A stretch of 64,000 nt of DNA from Aquimarina aggregata (GTDB lineage Bacteria; Bacteroidota; Bacteroidia; Flavobacteriales; Flavobacteriaceae), in NCBI RefSeq assembly GCF_001632745.1, contig NZ_LQRT01000046.1, positions 496,001-560,000 of the forward strand, written 5' to 3'. Below are positions 19,674 through 29,073 of the stretch, piece by piece. Below the pieces are notes generated by a model. That model was given only the letters and a program-made list of their open reading frames with translations, was not told the origin of the DNA and ran no database searches. The position numbers were made by a program, and so were the translations under genes. Within the stretch, counting starts at the first letter, position 1, and every line of letters starts with the position of its first letter.

Positions 19674-20351
19674 ATGATACACACAATTGCAGACTTTAAA
19701 AAAAGTATAGCTTTAAGAATAACTAAAAAGCTAGAGAGTGATGGTTTTAGATATTTTAAGACTAAAGAATTGTTTCAATCATCTAATAAGGAAGGTACAA
19801 ATAAAATTTTCATATACCCTACCGCTAGAAGTAATTATCTATCTATTGAAATCAAATGTTTTTATGAATCAAATGAGATAAAAAAAATATTTAAAAAAGT
19901 TAACCCTGATCTTCAAAATCCAAGATTAAAAATGGGAACGGTTGGAGGTACGCTGAAGTTCATTATTGAAAAAGAATTTAATGAAGTATGGAATTTTTCT
20001 CACTCTACTATTACTTTTGATTTACCCAACTCTTTCGATATATTTTTAAATGATTTTATGAAATTATATCAAGAATACATTGTTGTTTTTTTTGATAAAT
20101 GTAGAGATTCAAAATACATTCATTCATTGCTAAATACATATGATGCCAATTCTGTAGGTTTTGGAATCAATTATGAAAATAGAGTTTTAAAAGGGTTGCC
20201 TGCTGCTATTAATTCAGGAATCTCGTTATCAGAGTTTTCAGGTTTATCGGAAAAATATGAATCTGCTTTAAGAAATGATTCTTTAAATTATTTAGAAAAT
20301 TATCTTACCATTAAAGACACATTACTTAAACAATTAAAAAAAGAAAACTAA
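19674..20351 (+). CDS. candidate immunity protein for the RHS toxin
   Basis: The protein has 225 residues with no signal peptide or membrane helix, so it should be cytoplasmic, as expected if the toxin is a nuclease. It starts eight bases after the toxin stop. I do not recognise the family. It is rich in Lys, Asn, Ile and aromatic residues (KIFIYPTARSNYLSIEIKCFYES; FDIFLNDFMKLYQEYIVVFF) with a mixed alpha/beta look. The immunity role rests on position and size only. Confidence 0.65.
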   Translation: MIHTIADFKKSIALRITKKLESDGFRYFKTKELFQSSNKEGTNKIFIYPTARSNYLSIEIKCFYESNEIKKIFKKVNPDLQNPRLKMGTVGGTLKFIIEKEFNEVWNFSHSTITFDLPNSFDIFLNDFMKLYQEYIVVFFDKCRDSKYIHSLLNTYDANSVGFGINYENRVLKGLPAAINSGISLSEFSGLSEKYESALRNDSLNYLENYLTIKDTLLKQLKKEN

Positions 20352-20423
20352 AAAACGAACTATTTTATAGTGCGCTGTGAATGATGATATTATTCATCTA
20401 TTGATCATTAAAAAATCAAAACG

Positions 20424-21023
20424 ATGCAAACTTATTACAATGACATTCCAAGAAATATAAAATTCGAAAATAAATCGATGGATTTCTCTTTAATTACCGA
20501 TCATTTTTTGGCATTGTCTGATCATGAGGCTTCCTATCTTAAAGTAATAAACATTTACAATAAGATACTTTCTTTTAATTGGAAAGCTAAAGACAAGTGG
20601 TTATTAGACATCCCTATTATACCTGGCAAATTTCATAAACAACGATACGCTACCAAAAATGAATGCGTGGCAATAATTTACGAAATGGATCAAGAAAGAA
20701 ATATTGATGATTTTGAGAGATTTCTAGAAGTTCCTGTAGAAGAATTTACTCTTGACGAAATGTTAGTTTTTAAAGCAGAGGATGAAGCCTTATTACGAGA
20801 AGAAGAGCTACCTACAGAAATGCCTCCTATTTCTGAACCAATTAAACAACAAAAACAACTCTCTACCCAACCCAAGAAAAATCAAAAACAATCTTTTGTT
20901 ATCGGTAAACAACTAGGATCTAAAAAAAGCCCCTCGTCTCCTACTCCTATTGACTCTAAACCGATGCATGCTAATTCAAAAAAAACAAAACCGTCTGATG
21001 ATACTAGTTTTTTTCAGCTTTAG
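20424..21023 (+). CDS. unknown protein of the vgrG1 unit with low-complexity tail
   Basis: The protein has 199 residues. Residues 1-130 look like a small folded domain (MQTYYNDIPRNIKFENKSMDFSLITDHFLALSD). Residues 131-199 are Gln/Lys/Pro/Ser-rich and likely disordered. There is no signal peptide. It lies 72 bases after the immunity candidate on the same strand, at the end of the vgrG1 unit, so a chaperone, second immunity protein or regulatory role is possible. I do not recognise it. Confidence 0.6.
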   Translation: MQTYYNDIPRNIKFENKSMDFSLITDHFLALSDHEASYLKVINIYNKILSFNWKAKDKWLLDIPIIPGKFHKQRYATKNECVAIIYEMDQERNIDDFERFLEVPVEEFTLDEMLVFKAEDEALLREEELPTEMPPISEPIKQQKQLSTQPKKNQKQSFVIGKQLGSKKSPSSPTPIDSKPMHANSKKTKPSDDTSFFQL

Positions 21024-21346
21024 AATTCTTTCTTTTAATGATTTATTGCCCTAATCAAAATAAATTATAACAATTTAATCAGTTTTATGTATTAAAATAG
21101 CGTATTGTAACGTTTATAAAGTTCAGGGAATTATTTTTTAAACATTAAAACATTTTTATGAGCATCAAAAGTATTTATTATAATGATTTTTATATATTTA
21201 ACCCCGTTTTTGGAAACCACTATTCTACCCTACTAGTTTTTAAAAAAAGCGTATACCAGCGTTGTGAGCTCGTATACTAATTACAACTATTTTAAGTCAA
21301 TTAATTTTCACTTATTTGATTCACACAAAATAAAAAAAGCACTTAA
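21024..21346. other. intergenic region before the TonB receptor gene
   Basis: The 323 bases are AT-rich. I saw no gene and no strong terminator or promoter consensus. It separates the vgrG1 unit from the nutrient-uptake pair. Confidence 0.45.
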
Positions 21347-24300
21347 ATGACAAGATTTTTTTACTCACTTTTATGTATTAGTATTTTTTGTTCAGGTTGG
21401 TCTCAGAATGCTTCCGTAAAAGGAAATGTAATCGATAGCAAAACCAGAGAACCTGTTGCAGATGCACTCGTAATGATTGAAGGTACCGAGACACTTCAAA
21501 AAACCAATGTTCTGGGGGAGTTTTTACTAGATGAAAATGTTCCGATAGATAAAATAGCAATAACCATTACAAAAGATGGGTATAAGCTAAGAAGATTTAA
21601 GGTTCAAATTGTAGAGAATAAAGCTGCAACTATAAAGGATATAAATCTATTTCTTGAAAAACCAGGGGCTTCTAAAAAAGGAAAAAAAGAAAAAATAACA
21701 TTCTCTGGCACGGCACTTACAGGAATTATTACAGATAGACAATCAGGAGAAGTAATCTCTGAAGCACGAGTAAGTATTGTAGGAACTTTTAAGACTACAA
21801 AAACAGATAGTGAAGGACGTTTTGCATTTGCCAGTAATGTACCTCCTGGGCCAAGATTGATTGAAGTCTCTAAAGATGGGTATGGTTCTAAAACTTATGA
21901 TGTATTTATTGCCAATGGAAAAGTAGCAAATATCGATGGGATAACTTTAGGTAACGATATATATGATATTGAGAACTTACAAATCAACACCTTTTCTGAA
22001 GACCAATTACTAGCAGAAAATGAAGCGATTCGCAACGGTTCAAGATTTTACCAATCGTCTAATGATATCTTCTTAAAAACAGCTGCATACCAGTTTAGTT
22101 TATCTTTTTTTAATGTTAGAGGACAAGACGCTTCTTCTGGAGAAGTTCTTATTAACGGTGTTTCTTATAACAATGCTTTTGATGGTGCTCCAGAATGGAA
22201 TACCCTAGGCGGATTAGAAGAAGTTACTCAAAATACAATGCTAAACTATGGATTAACGGCATCAAAATATGCCATTGGTGGAACTTTAGGAAGTCTAAAC
22301 ATTAACACTAGAGCTTCTCAATATCGTAAAGGTGGGAAATTATCATATTTTTCTTCAAATAGACGTTTCTCACATGGCGTAAATGCTACATATGCCACCG
22401 GAATGACAGAAAAAGGATATGCAATTGCAGTTTCTGCAACAAAACGAACAGCATTTGATGAAGGTTATTTTGATGGTACTCCTTATGATTCTAATTCGTT
22501 TTTCATTAGTGCAGAAAACAAAATAGATGGAAGTAACACCATTAATTTTACTGCATTTTTTACACCAACCGAACGAAGCGGAAGATCTGCAAACACTCGT
22601 GAAGTTTTTGGGCTTAAAGGTAATAGGTACAATAGCTTTTGGGGATTACAGAGTGGAGAGATTAGAAATGCCAGAAAACAAAACGTATCACAACCTCTTT
22701 TAATGTTAAGTCATTATTTAAATGCAGGAACCAATCTAAAATTATCAACAAACCTGGCTTATAGTTTTGGTACTAAAAGAAGAAGTCGTATCGATTTTCA
22801 AGGAGCAAATATAAATAATACAGGCGCTATTATTCCTTCTCCTGGCATAAACCCGGATCCAACACTTATTTCAAGATTACCGAGTTTTTTCCTTCTTGAT
22901 GCTGATAATCCGGATTTTGAAGGCGCTTTTACTGCGAGAGAAAATTTTCAAAATGACGGACAAATTGATTGGTTCAACCTTTTTGACACTAATAGAAATA
23001 GTGGTTTAGAAAACGCTATCTACGCATTATACGAGGATGTTCAAAAACAATCTAATCTCACCATTAATACTATTGCCAATATTACTGTTAATCAAGAATT
23101 AACCATAAACGGCACATTAAGATATTCGCGACATACACTGAATAATTTTGCCGAAATTAAAAGTCTATTGGGCGGTCAAGGATATCTGGATGTAAACACT
23201 TCAGAAGGAACAGGAAATAGTATACAGTCGGATTTACAAAATATTAATCGAATTGTAAGAGAAGATGATGAATTTAGATACAACTATGACCTCAACAAAA
23301 GTACTTTTCAATCTTTTGTACAAGGAGTATATAAAACAGAACAGTTTAGTGGTTTTCTAGGCGTAGATGTATCTTACTCTAAAAATCAAAGAGACGGAAA
23401 ATTCCAAAATGGTGCCTCTCCTAATTTATCTTTGGGGCCTGGTGAAAATTATAACTTTTTAGACCTGGGAGTAAAAGGAGGATTAACGTATAAGATAAAC
23501 CCTATACAAAAAGTAAGTTTATCTGGACTATATACATCAAACGCCCCAGAATTAAATACTATATTTCTTAATGCAAGAGAAAGTGATAACCCAAGAATGC
23601 TTCAGGGGTCTATTGCCAACAATGATTTAGTAATAGGGTCAGAACTTATTGACATTAATAAAGCTAATACCATAGCCATTGAAGGTCGATATGAATTTAA
23701 CAACTCTTTTCTAAAGGCAAACGTTTCGGCATTCTATACCACAGTATCCGATGCTAGTGCAAATAATTTGTTTGAAGGAAACACCATTAACACTACTTCT
23801 TCATCATCTATCCAAGAAGTACTAACAGGTATTGATACAAGATCTATGGGTGTCGAGGTAGGAATACTTTATAAGGTACTGCAAACATTAAGTGTAAAAG
23901 GTGCGGTTGCCATTGGTGACTATACGTATACAAACAACCCGCAATTACAATATGTAATTTCAGAAACTAATGTTGTTGATTTAGGCGAAACTTTTTTAGA
24001 AGGACTTAATTTTAGTAACGGCCCATCCAATGTTTATTCCTTAGGATTTGAATATCGAGCCCCTGATCAATGGTGGTTTGATGCAACTGCTAATTATTTT
24101 TCTAATCAATACATTGCTATTAACCCATATTTTAGAACACAAGACTTCTTTTTGGATACTGATGGTATTGTCTTTGAAAATTTTGATACTGAAAGTGCTA
24201 AATCACTCTTAAAACAACAACAACTTGATGATTACCTAATGATTAATTTATCCGGTGGAAAAAACTGGGATATTAATGATAATGGTACTTATATCGGTTT

Positions 24301-24481
24301 TAAACTAGGTATAAACAATATATTAGGAGAAAATCACGATATAAGAGGATATGAACCTACAGGACAGTTAAAATACAATACCCGCTTAGAAGATTCGCAA
24401 CGTGAACGACCAATATATGGAAATCGATTTTGGAAAGGATACGGAGCCACATACTTCGCTAACATTTATTTTAGATTTTAA
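21347..24481 (+). CDS. TonB-dependent outer-membrane receptor with two carboxypeptidase-like regulatory domains
   Basis: The protein has 1044 residues and a signal peptide ending near GWSQN. Two consecutive carboxypeptidase-D-regulatory-like domains follow: about 23-105 (ASVKGNVIDSKTREPVADALVMIEG) and about 118-205 (LTGIITDRQSGEVISEARVSIVG). Next comes a plug (about 225-320; FFNVRGQDASSGEVLINGVSYNN), then a beta-barrel ending FANIYFRF, with a terminal Phe as expected for outer-membrane barrels. It imports an unknown ligand using TonB energy. The duplicated N-terminal domain is less usual. It is co-directional with the DUF5689 surface lipoprotein 27 bases downstream, a common pairing in Bacteroidota. 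No link to secretion is evident. Confidence 0.88.
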   Translation: MTRFFYSLLCISIFCSGWSQNASVKGNVIDSKTREPVADALVMIEGTETLQKTNVLGEFLLDENVPIDKIAITITKDGYKLRRFKVQIVENKAATIKDINLFLEKPGASKKGKKEKITFSGTALTGIITDRQSGEVISEARVSIVGTFKTTKTDSEGRFAFASNVPPGPRLIEVSKDGYGSKTYDVFIANGKVANIDGITLGNDIYDIENLQINTFSEDQLLAENEAIRNGSRFYQSSNDIFLKTAAYQFSLSFFNVRGQDASSGEVLINGVSYNNAFDGAPEWNTLGGLEEVTQNTMLNYGLTASKYAIGGTLGSLNINTRASQYRKGGKLSYFSSNRRFSHGVNATYATGMTEKGYAIAVSATKRTAFDEGYFDGTPYDSNSFFISAENKIDGSNTINFTAFFTPTERSGRSANTREVFGLKGNRYNSFWGLQSGEIRNARKQNVSQPLLMLSHYLNAGTNLKLSTNLAYSFGTKRRSRIDFQGANINNTGAIIPSPGINPDPTLISRLPSFFLLDADNPDFEGAFTARENFQNDGQIDWFNLFDTNRNSGLENAIYALYEDVQKQSNLTINTIANITVNQELTINGTLRYSRHTLNNFAEIKSLLGGQGYLDVNTSEGTGNSIQSDLQNINRIVREDDEFRYNYDLNKSTFQSFVQGVYKTEQFSGFLGVDVSYSKNQRDGKFQNGASPNLSLGPGENYNFLDLGVKGGLTYKINPIQKVSLSGLYTSNAPELNTIFLNARESDNPRMLQGSIANNDLVIGSELIDINKANTIAIEGRYEFNNSFLKANVSAFYTTVSDASANNLFEGNTINTTSSSSIQEVLTGIDTRSMGVEVGILYKVLQTLSVKGAVAIGDYTYTNNPQLQYVISETNVVDLGETFLEGLNFSNGPSNVYSLGFEYRAPDQWWFDATANYFSNQYIAINPYFRTQDFFLDTDGIVFENFDTESAKSLLKQQQLDDYLMINLSGGKNWDINDNGTYIGFKLGINNILGENHDIRGYEPTGQLKYNTRLEDSQRERPIYGNRFWKGYGATYFANIYFRF

Positions 24482-24508
24482 AAACACACAAATAAAAAAC
24501 GCTTCATT

Positions 24509-26599
24509 ATGAATAAATATTTTTTAAAACTCTTACCTTTACTAGGTATTCTGATCATTACCGTATTTTCGTGTAAAAATGATGAGGATATAACCATCCC
24601 AGATACTGGTATTGTGACACCACCGGATCTAGAACCTAATGTTGACCTAACTTTTGTAAAAAACCTGGACGACGGAACAATTATTGATTTTAACACCGTT
24701 CAAAACAATGGTGAACTTATTACTTCAGGTTTTATAATCTCTAGTGATGTTGCTGATAATATTAATAACCAAATATACATACAAGATAAGGCTGACAATG
24801 CAGAGAGCGGTGTTGTAATAGACGTTGCTTTAAACGATATTTATCTCACTCATGCGATCGGGAGAAATATTATCCTTAAGCTTAATGGCTTGGGAATGCA
24901 AAAAATTGATAATGCATTACACATAGGAGTATTAGAAAACGGAACCCTAAGTCCTATGGACAGTGATGATTTTAAAGAATTTGTTTTTCGTACTAGCACA
25001 TTAGAAACTATCGTACCTAAAAAGTTAACTATTAATGAAATTCTACAAGCATCAGAATCAACAGATGAAGATGATGATATCTCTACTATCTTAGTAAGTA
25101 TTGATGAAGTACAGATAGTAAATGATGAACTAAGTTCTTCCTATGCTAATCCAGATAATAATGAGACAGTATTAAGAACGCTTATAGGTTGTACTGATAA
25201 TAAAAACATAGTACTACAAAATAGTGGTTTATCTAATTTTAAAGCCCTTCCCTTCCCTACTGAAAAAGGAAAAATAACAGGAATTCTTACTAAGGATGTC
25301 TTAACCATCAGAGATACCGATGATGTAAACTTCACAGAATCTCGTTGCGGTACTGGGCTAGAAACTACAACAAACATTACTATTGCTGATGTTGTTGCAG
25401 AAGCAGATGGAACTAATCTTGTAAAATTTGATGATGTTACTTTTGCTACTGTACAATCTGGAGATGATCCGGTATTTACTGGTTATGCCATTTCTAGTGA
25501 TGCAGAAAAGAATATTGTTAATGAGTTATACTTACAAGCAAGTCCAGAAAATCCAGATGCTGGAATTATAATTGACTTTGCTGCGGTTAATCTTTTTGAA
25601 ACGTATCCTATTGGGCAAAAAGTAAGTGTAAACCTAAGCGGATTAGGGATGCAAATGGTAAATGGTAATTTACATATTGGAAAACTGAATACTGCAGAGG
25701 ATGCTATAGAGCCAATTACACCATCTCAAACTACTTTTAATGAAGTAGTTGCTCCGTCAGATGATCCAGCGTTTACAATAGTTCCTACTACAGTTACTAT
25801 AGAACAAATTGAAGCTGGCACTTTTATCCCACTTACATTAGTACAACTAGTAGATATGCAAATCGCAGCCGATAATCAAGGGCAAACTTTTGACGGTGAT
25901 AAAGAATTACTTAATTGTACTACCAAAACAAAAGTTACACTTAGAAATAGTGCTACTGCCAATTTTGCATCAGAAACATTACCAAATCAACAAGGGGTTG
26001 TTACAGCTATTATTGCTCAAGACCCAAGTATACCTTACTTGGTGATAAGAGAAACAACAGACCTTAACTTCACTGCGGCTCTTTGTCAAGAAAAAGAAAT
26101 TTTGATCGATGAAGATTTTCAAGGCATAGATACGGGAGATATCGGATTTGATATCGCACTAGATGGATGGGTAAATGCCAATAGTAATTCTAACATTTTT
26201 ATTAGATGGACAAGTAATAACAATAGTGATAATATTTTTGCTGAAATCCTAAATGGAGGTCCCACAGATCAATATAATGCTTGGTTGATTACTCCAGAAC
26301 TTACTATAGTAACCGAGAGAATACTTACGCTTTCGTTTGACATTAATGTTAATGATAGAAATAGTGACAATCTAGAAGTACTTATTGTAGGACTAAATGG
26401 TAATGTTATCACCGAACAAACTATTATAAATGATATTGTTCCGCAAAACAATACAAGCGGATTTACTCCTATTGAGACAACTATTACCATACCCGATGGT
26501 CAAGATACCTTTAGAATAGGGTTTAGATACAGAAAAAGTTCTGGAACTCCTTCTACAACAGAATATCAGATTGATAATCTTAAGATCGTAGAGCAGTAA
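24509..26599 (+). CDS. surface lipoprotein with two DUF5689 domains
   Basis: The protein has 696 residues. The lipobox is TVFSC, and the mature N-terminus (CKNDED) has the acidic pattern that directs lipoproteins to the cell surface in Bacteroidota. Two DUF5689-type domains occur at about 60-275 and 285-525; each has the VVIDVALNDIYLTHAIGRNIILKL-like strand and a GLGMQ...LHIG motif. A C-terminal beta-sandwich (about 530-696; DEDFQGIDTGDIGFDIALDGWVN) resembles cleaved-adhesin/choice-of-anchor domains. It is probably the ligand-binding partner of the adjacent TonB receptor. The ligand is unknown. Confidence 0.85.
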   Translation: MNKYFLKLLPLLGILIITVFSCKNDEDITIPDTGIVTPPDLEPNVDLTFVKNLDDGTIIDFNTVQNNGELITSGFIISSDVADNINNQIYIQDKADNAESGVVIDVALNDIYLTHAIGRNIILKLNGLGMQKIDNALHIGVLENGTLSPMDSDDFKEFVFRTSTLETIVPKKLTINEILQASESTDEDDDISTILVSIDEVQIVNDELSSSYANPDNNETVLRTLIGCTDNKNIVLQNSGLSNFKALPFPTEKGKITGILTKDVLTIRDTDDVNFTESRCGTGLETTTNITIADVVAEADGTNLVKFDDVTFATVQSGDDPVFTGYAISSDAEKNIVNELYLQASPENPDAGIIIDFAAVNLFETYPIGQKVSVNLSGLGMQMVNGNLHIGKLNTAEDAIEPITPSQTTFNEVVAPSDDPAFTIVPTTVTIEQIEAGTFIPLTLVQLVDMQIAADNQGQTFDGDKELLNCTTKTKVTLRNSATANFASETLPNQQGVVTAIIAQDPSIPYLVIRETTDLNFTAALCQEKEILIDEDFQGIDTGDIGFDIALDGWVNANSNSNIFIRWTSNNNSDNIFAEILNGGPTDQYNAWLITPELTIVTERILTLSFDINVNDRNSDNLEVLIVGLNGNVITEQTIINDIVPQNNTSGFTPIETTITIPDGQDTFRIGFRYRKSSGTPSTTEYQIDNLKIVEQ

Positions 26600-26613
26600 A
26601 GTACTGATACAAA

Positions 26614-26641
26614 TCTCCCCCATGTGTAAACTTGGGGGAGA
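26614..26641 (+). terminator. hairpin after the DUF5689 gene
   Basis: A perfect 9-bp stem (TCTCCCCCA with TGGGGGAGA) has a 10-base loop. No T run follows, so it may act as a weak terminator or an mRNA-stabilising hairpin. Confidence 0.55.
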
Positions 26642-26682
26642 CTTGTTATAACCATCAACCTATGTATAAAACCAACATCTAA

Positions 26683-27387
26683 ATGTCTTTTAAAGCAGTA
26701 CTCTATATCGAAAATCAAGAACGTATACTCATTAACAGTGAGTTGGTCTATTCTCAATTGGCAGATATTAATGGTAGACCCACACAATTACCAATGGGTG
26801 AGCCACTACATCTTGTATTTCCTTCTAATGCACAAGACGAGCTGTTTTATGAATATATGTTTGCACCAAATCGTATGTGTAAAGGTTATATTCGTGTTTT
26901 TAAACGTGATGGCTTGCAAAAAGATTTTGATATTGAATTTGCTAACGCACATATTATTGGATTAAAAGAACACTTTTCATCTACTGGCAAGGAACCAATG
27001 AGCATGGCACTTACAATTTCTTACGGAATTAGTAGAGTTAAAGGAGTTATTCATGAAAAAAAATGGAATCCTAGTAATCCGTTTAAAATATCTAGTGCTA
27101 CTCCAATACAACGAAAAACAACACTAGAACCTACTTTAGAAGATGGATATTTTACAACACTAAAAGGAGATAGAATTCCTAAAAGTGAGTTAAAAACAGG
27201 TATCGAAGTGTATTATGTGCTAGAGACTCAAAATGCTATAGGAGAATTTATAGACCTTGACCTTGCTGATGCCGAAAATGATTTTAAATATAATGGTGAG
27301 ATAGTACCTAATGATGTTCTAGAAGATCTACAAATTACCGGCAATAGCCAAAAAATAAAATTAGAAGTAATCAGACAACAAAACTAA
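26683..27387 (+). CDS. tssD: TssD (Hcp-like) protein with C-terminal extension, copy 2
   Basis: The protein has 234 residues. Residues 1-130 are a diverged TssD tube domain (MSFKAVLYIENQERILINSELVYSQLADINGRPTQ; FSSTGKEPMSMALTISYGIS). Residues 150-234 are an extension not found in copies 1 and 3. It includes a strand-rich IEVYYVLETQNAIGEFIDL near residue 173 that resembles segments of two cargo proteins here. It is followed three bases later by the LysM/GH19 effector gene. It probably forms a dedicated tube ring or carrier for that effector; this is inferred from context. Confidence 0.85.
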   Translation: MSFKAVLYIENQERILINSELVYSQLADINGRPTQLPMGEPLHLVFPSNAQDELFYEYMFAPNRMCKGYIRVFKRDGLQKDFDIEFANAHIIGLKEHFSSTGKEPMSMALTISYGISRVKGVIHEKKWNPSNPFKISSATPIQRKTTLEPTLEDGYFTTLKGDRIPKSELKTGIEVYYVLETQNAIGEFIDLDLADAENDFKYNGEIVPNDVLEDLQITGNSQKIKLEVIRQQN

Positions 27388-27390
27388 GCT

Positions 27391-29073
27391 ATGCCTATTG
27401 TAAGTTTTAAAAAGTATCCTCATGTTACCTTAACTACTCCTCCATTAAAAATCTTACGGCCCAAGATTAACAATGCTTATTTTGCAGAAGCCAAAATCGA
27501 AAATGTAGAAGTAACTAGTACTACAAAAAAGAAACCCGAAATTTATACCGTTAAAAGTGGTGATACACTAGGTAAAATTGCTACAAAAAAAGGAGTTACT
27601 ATAGCCGACATTATAAAAAGTGATACGCAAATTACTGAAGCTAATAAAAATGATATCACCATAGGGCAAAAAATTACTTTACCCACTAATGTTGCCTCTA
27701 AAGAGACTAAACAAAAAATCACTTTCACTAAAACTAACACAGGTACTATAGGCAGTGATCTATACGTTATTGTAGAAACAGAAGATTTTCAAGGTTACAA
27801 TGTGAGTATTAATATCAAACAAGGTAAAGAAAAAGGGATCGAGGAGCAAGACAAAGCAATCATGCTTAAAGATGATCAGGGTGCATATAATACCAAAGTC
27901 ATTACCACTGTTGGTGGGATGTGTGACACCGAGTATACCAACAAAGATGACTTTGCCGATATGGCTATTTTTAAAATAGTAATTGATAGTAGTGATGATA
28001 CCAAGAAAAAAGCATGGACTGATGCATTAGAAAAAGCTAAAGATAAAAAAACACCTTTATATATTCTTGCAGATGCCCATACCCTAGATGGTCAAGAAGA
28101 AATGAATATCAATTACTTTGGCGATACCGAAGAAGGCGAAATACGAGGCGAAAAAATAACAAATCGTTGGTTAGATGTAGATGGAAGTTGGTTTGAGTTA
28201 GAGCCAAAAAAGTGTAATTGCAATAACGATTTAACATTAAAAGACTTATCTGATGTTTTTCAAAATGCTTCAGAAGATAGGAAAAAGGCCATATTATTAG
28301 AATTTAACAAGAATTATACTACTAATGAAGGAAATAAGAAAAAGCTCTATGAAATTTTCGAGTTAGATACATGCTTAAAAAGAGCTCATTTTTTTGCTCA
28401 AACATATGTTGAAAGTTTATCAAACTTATCTGGCGCTTTTAATGGAGAAAGTTTAAACTATTCTGTCTCAAAATTAGTTTCTGGCTACCCTTTCAAATGC
28501 TTTAAAAATAACACTATACTTAAACAAAAAGCATATGAAATTGGACGAGGACCCTACACTTATTATAAAGAAGTAAAAAAAATAGATGAAAAAAGTAAAA
28601 AAGAGATTATAGTAAAAGAAAAGGTGAAAATTCCTTCAAATCAAAAAGCTGATCAAAAAGCAATTGCAAATATTGCGTATGCAGATAAAAACAGAGGAAA
28701 GGGATATAAACTCGGAAATACTAAAGAAGGAGATGGATGGAAATTTAGAGGTCGAGGTCTTTTACAAATAACTGGAAAAACAAATTATACGAATTCCCAA
28801 AAAATAATTAACAACAAGATTCCTAACTCTGGAATAGATTTATCAAAAGGTTCTGACAAGTTTACTGCAAAAGAAGCTGTTTTTGCTGGCTTAGCTGATT
28901 GGTATGAAAAAGGCTGCTATAAAATAGCTTCAAAGGGTGAGAAACCCGAAAATGTTGATGCCATTACAAAAAAAATAAATCAAGCTACAAAATCTTATGA
29001 CGATCGAAAAAAAGCTTTCCTAAACACTAAAAAAGTTTTTAAACTTGATGAATGCCAAACCAAAAAACAATAA
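27391..29073 (+). CDS. LysM / GH19-like lysozyme effector
   Basis: The protein has 560 residues. A LysM peptidoglycan-binding domain lies at about 50-98 (YTVKSGDTLGKIATKKGVTI). A beta-rich linker domain (about 120-270) contains DLYVIVETEDFQGYNVSINI and NINYFGDTEEGEIRGEK. From about 325 to 550 comes a glycoside hydrolase 19 / phage-endolysin-like domain: RAHFFAQTYVES (the likely catalytic Glu), NGESLNYSVSKL, IAYADKNRGKGYKLGNTKEGDGWKFRGRG and LLQITGKTNY. There is no signal peptide, so it needs an export route. Its position behind an extended TssD points to type VI delivery into a rival's periplasm. The stop overlaps the start of the immunity lipoprotein gene (TAATG). Confidence 0.88.
   Translation: MPIVSFKKYPHVTLTTPPLKILRPKINNAYFAEAKIENVEVTSTTKKKPEIYTVKSGDTLGKIATKKGVTIADIIKSDTQITEANKNDITIGQKITLPTNVASKETKQKITFTKTNTGTIGSDLYVIVETEDFQGYNVSINIKQGKEKGIEEQDKAIMLKDDQGAYNTKVITTVGGMCDTEYTNKDDFADMAIFKIVIDSSDDTKKKAWTDALEKAKDKKTPLYILADAHTLDGQEEMNINYFGDTEEGEIRGEKITNRWLDVDGSWFELEPKKCNCNNDLTLKDLSDVFQNASEDRKKAILLEFNKNYTTNEGNKKKLYEIFELDTCLKRAHFFAQTYVESLSNLSGAFNGESLNYSVSKLVSGYPFKCFKNNTILKQKAYEIGRGPYTYYKEVKKIDEKSKKEIIVKEKVKIPSNQKADQKAIANIAYADKNRGKGYKLGNTKEGDGWKFRGRGLLQITGKTNYTNSQKIINNKIPNSGIDLSKGSDKFTAKEAVFAGLADWYEKGCYKIASKGEKPENVDAITKKINQATKSYDDRKKAFLNTKKVFKLDECQTKKQ
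28039..28197 (+). repeat. effector linker repeat, in-gene copy
   Basis: This stretch of the LysM/GH19 effector gene is repeated almost exactly at 29790-29943. The overlapping upstream stretch starting at about 27845 is repeated at 31276-31566. The repeat encodes LYILADAHTLDGQEEMNINY and neighbouring residues, immediately before the toxin domain. Confidence 0.85.
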
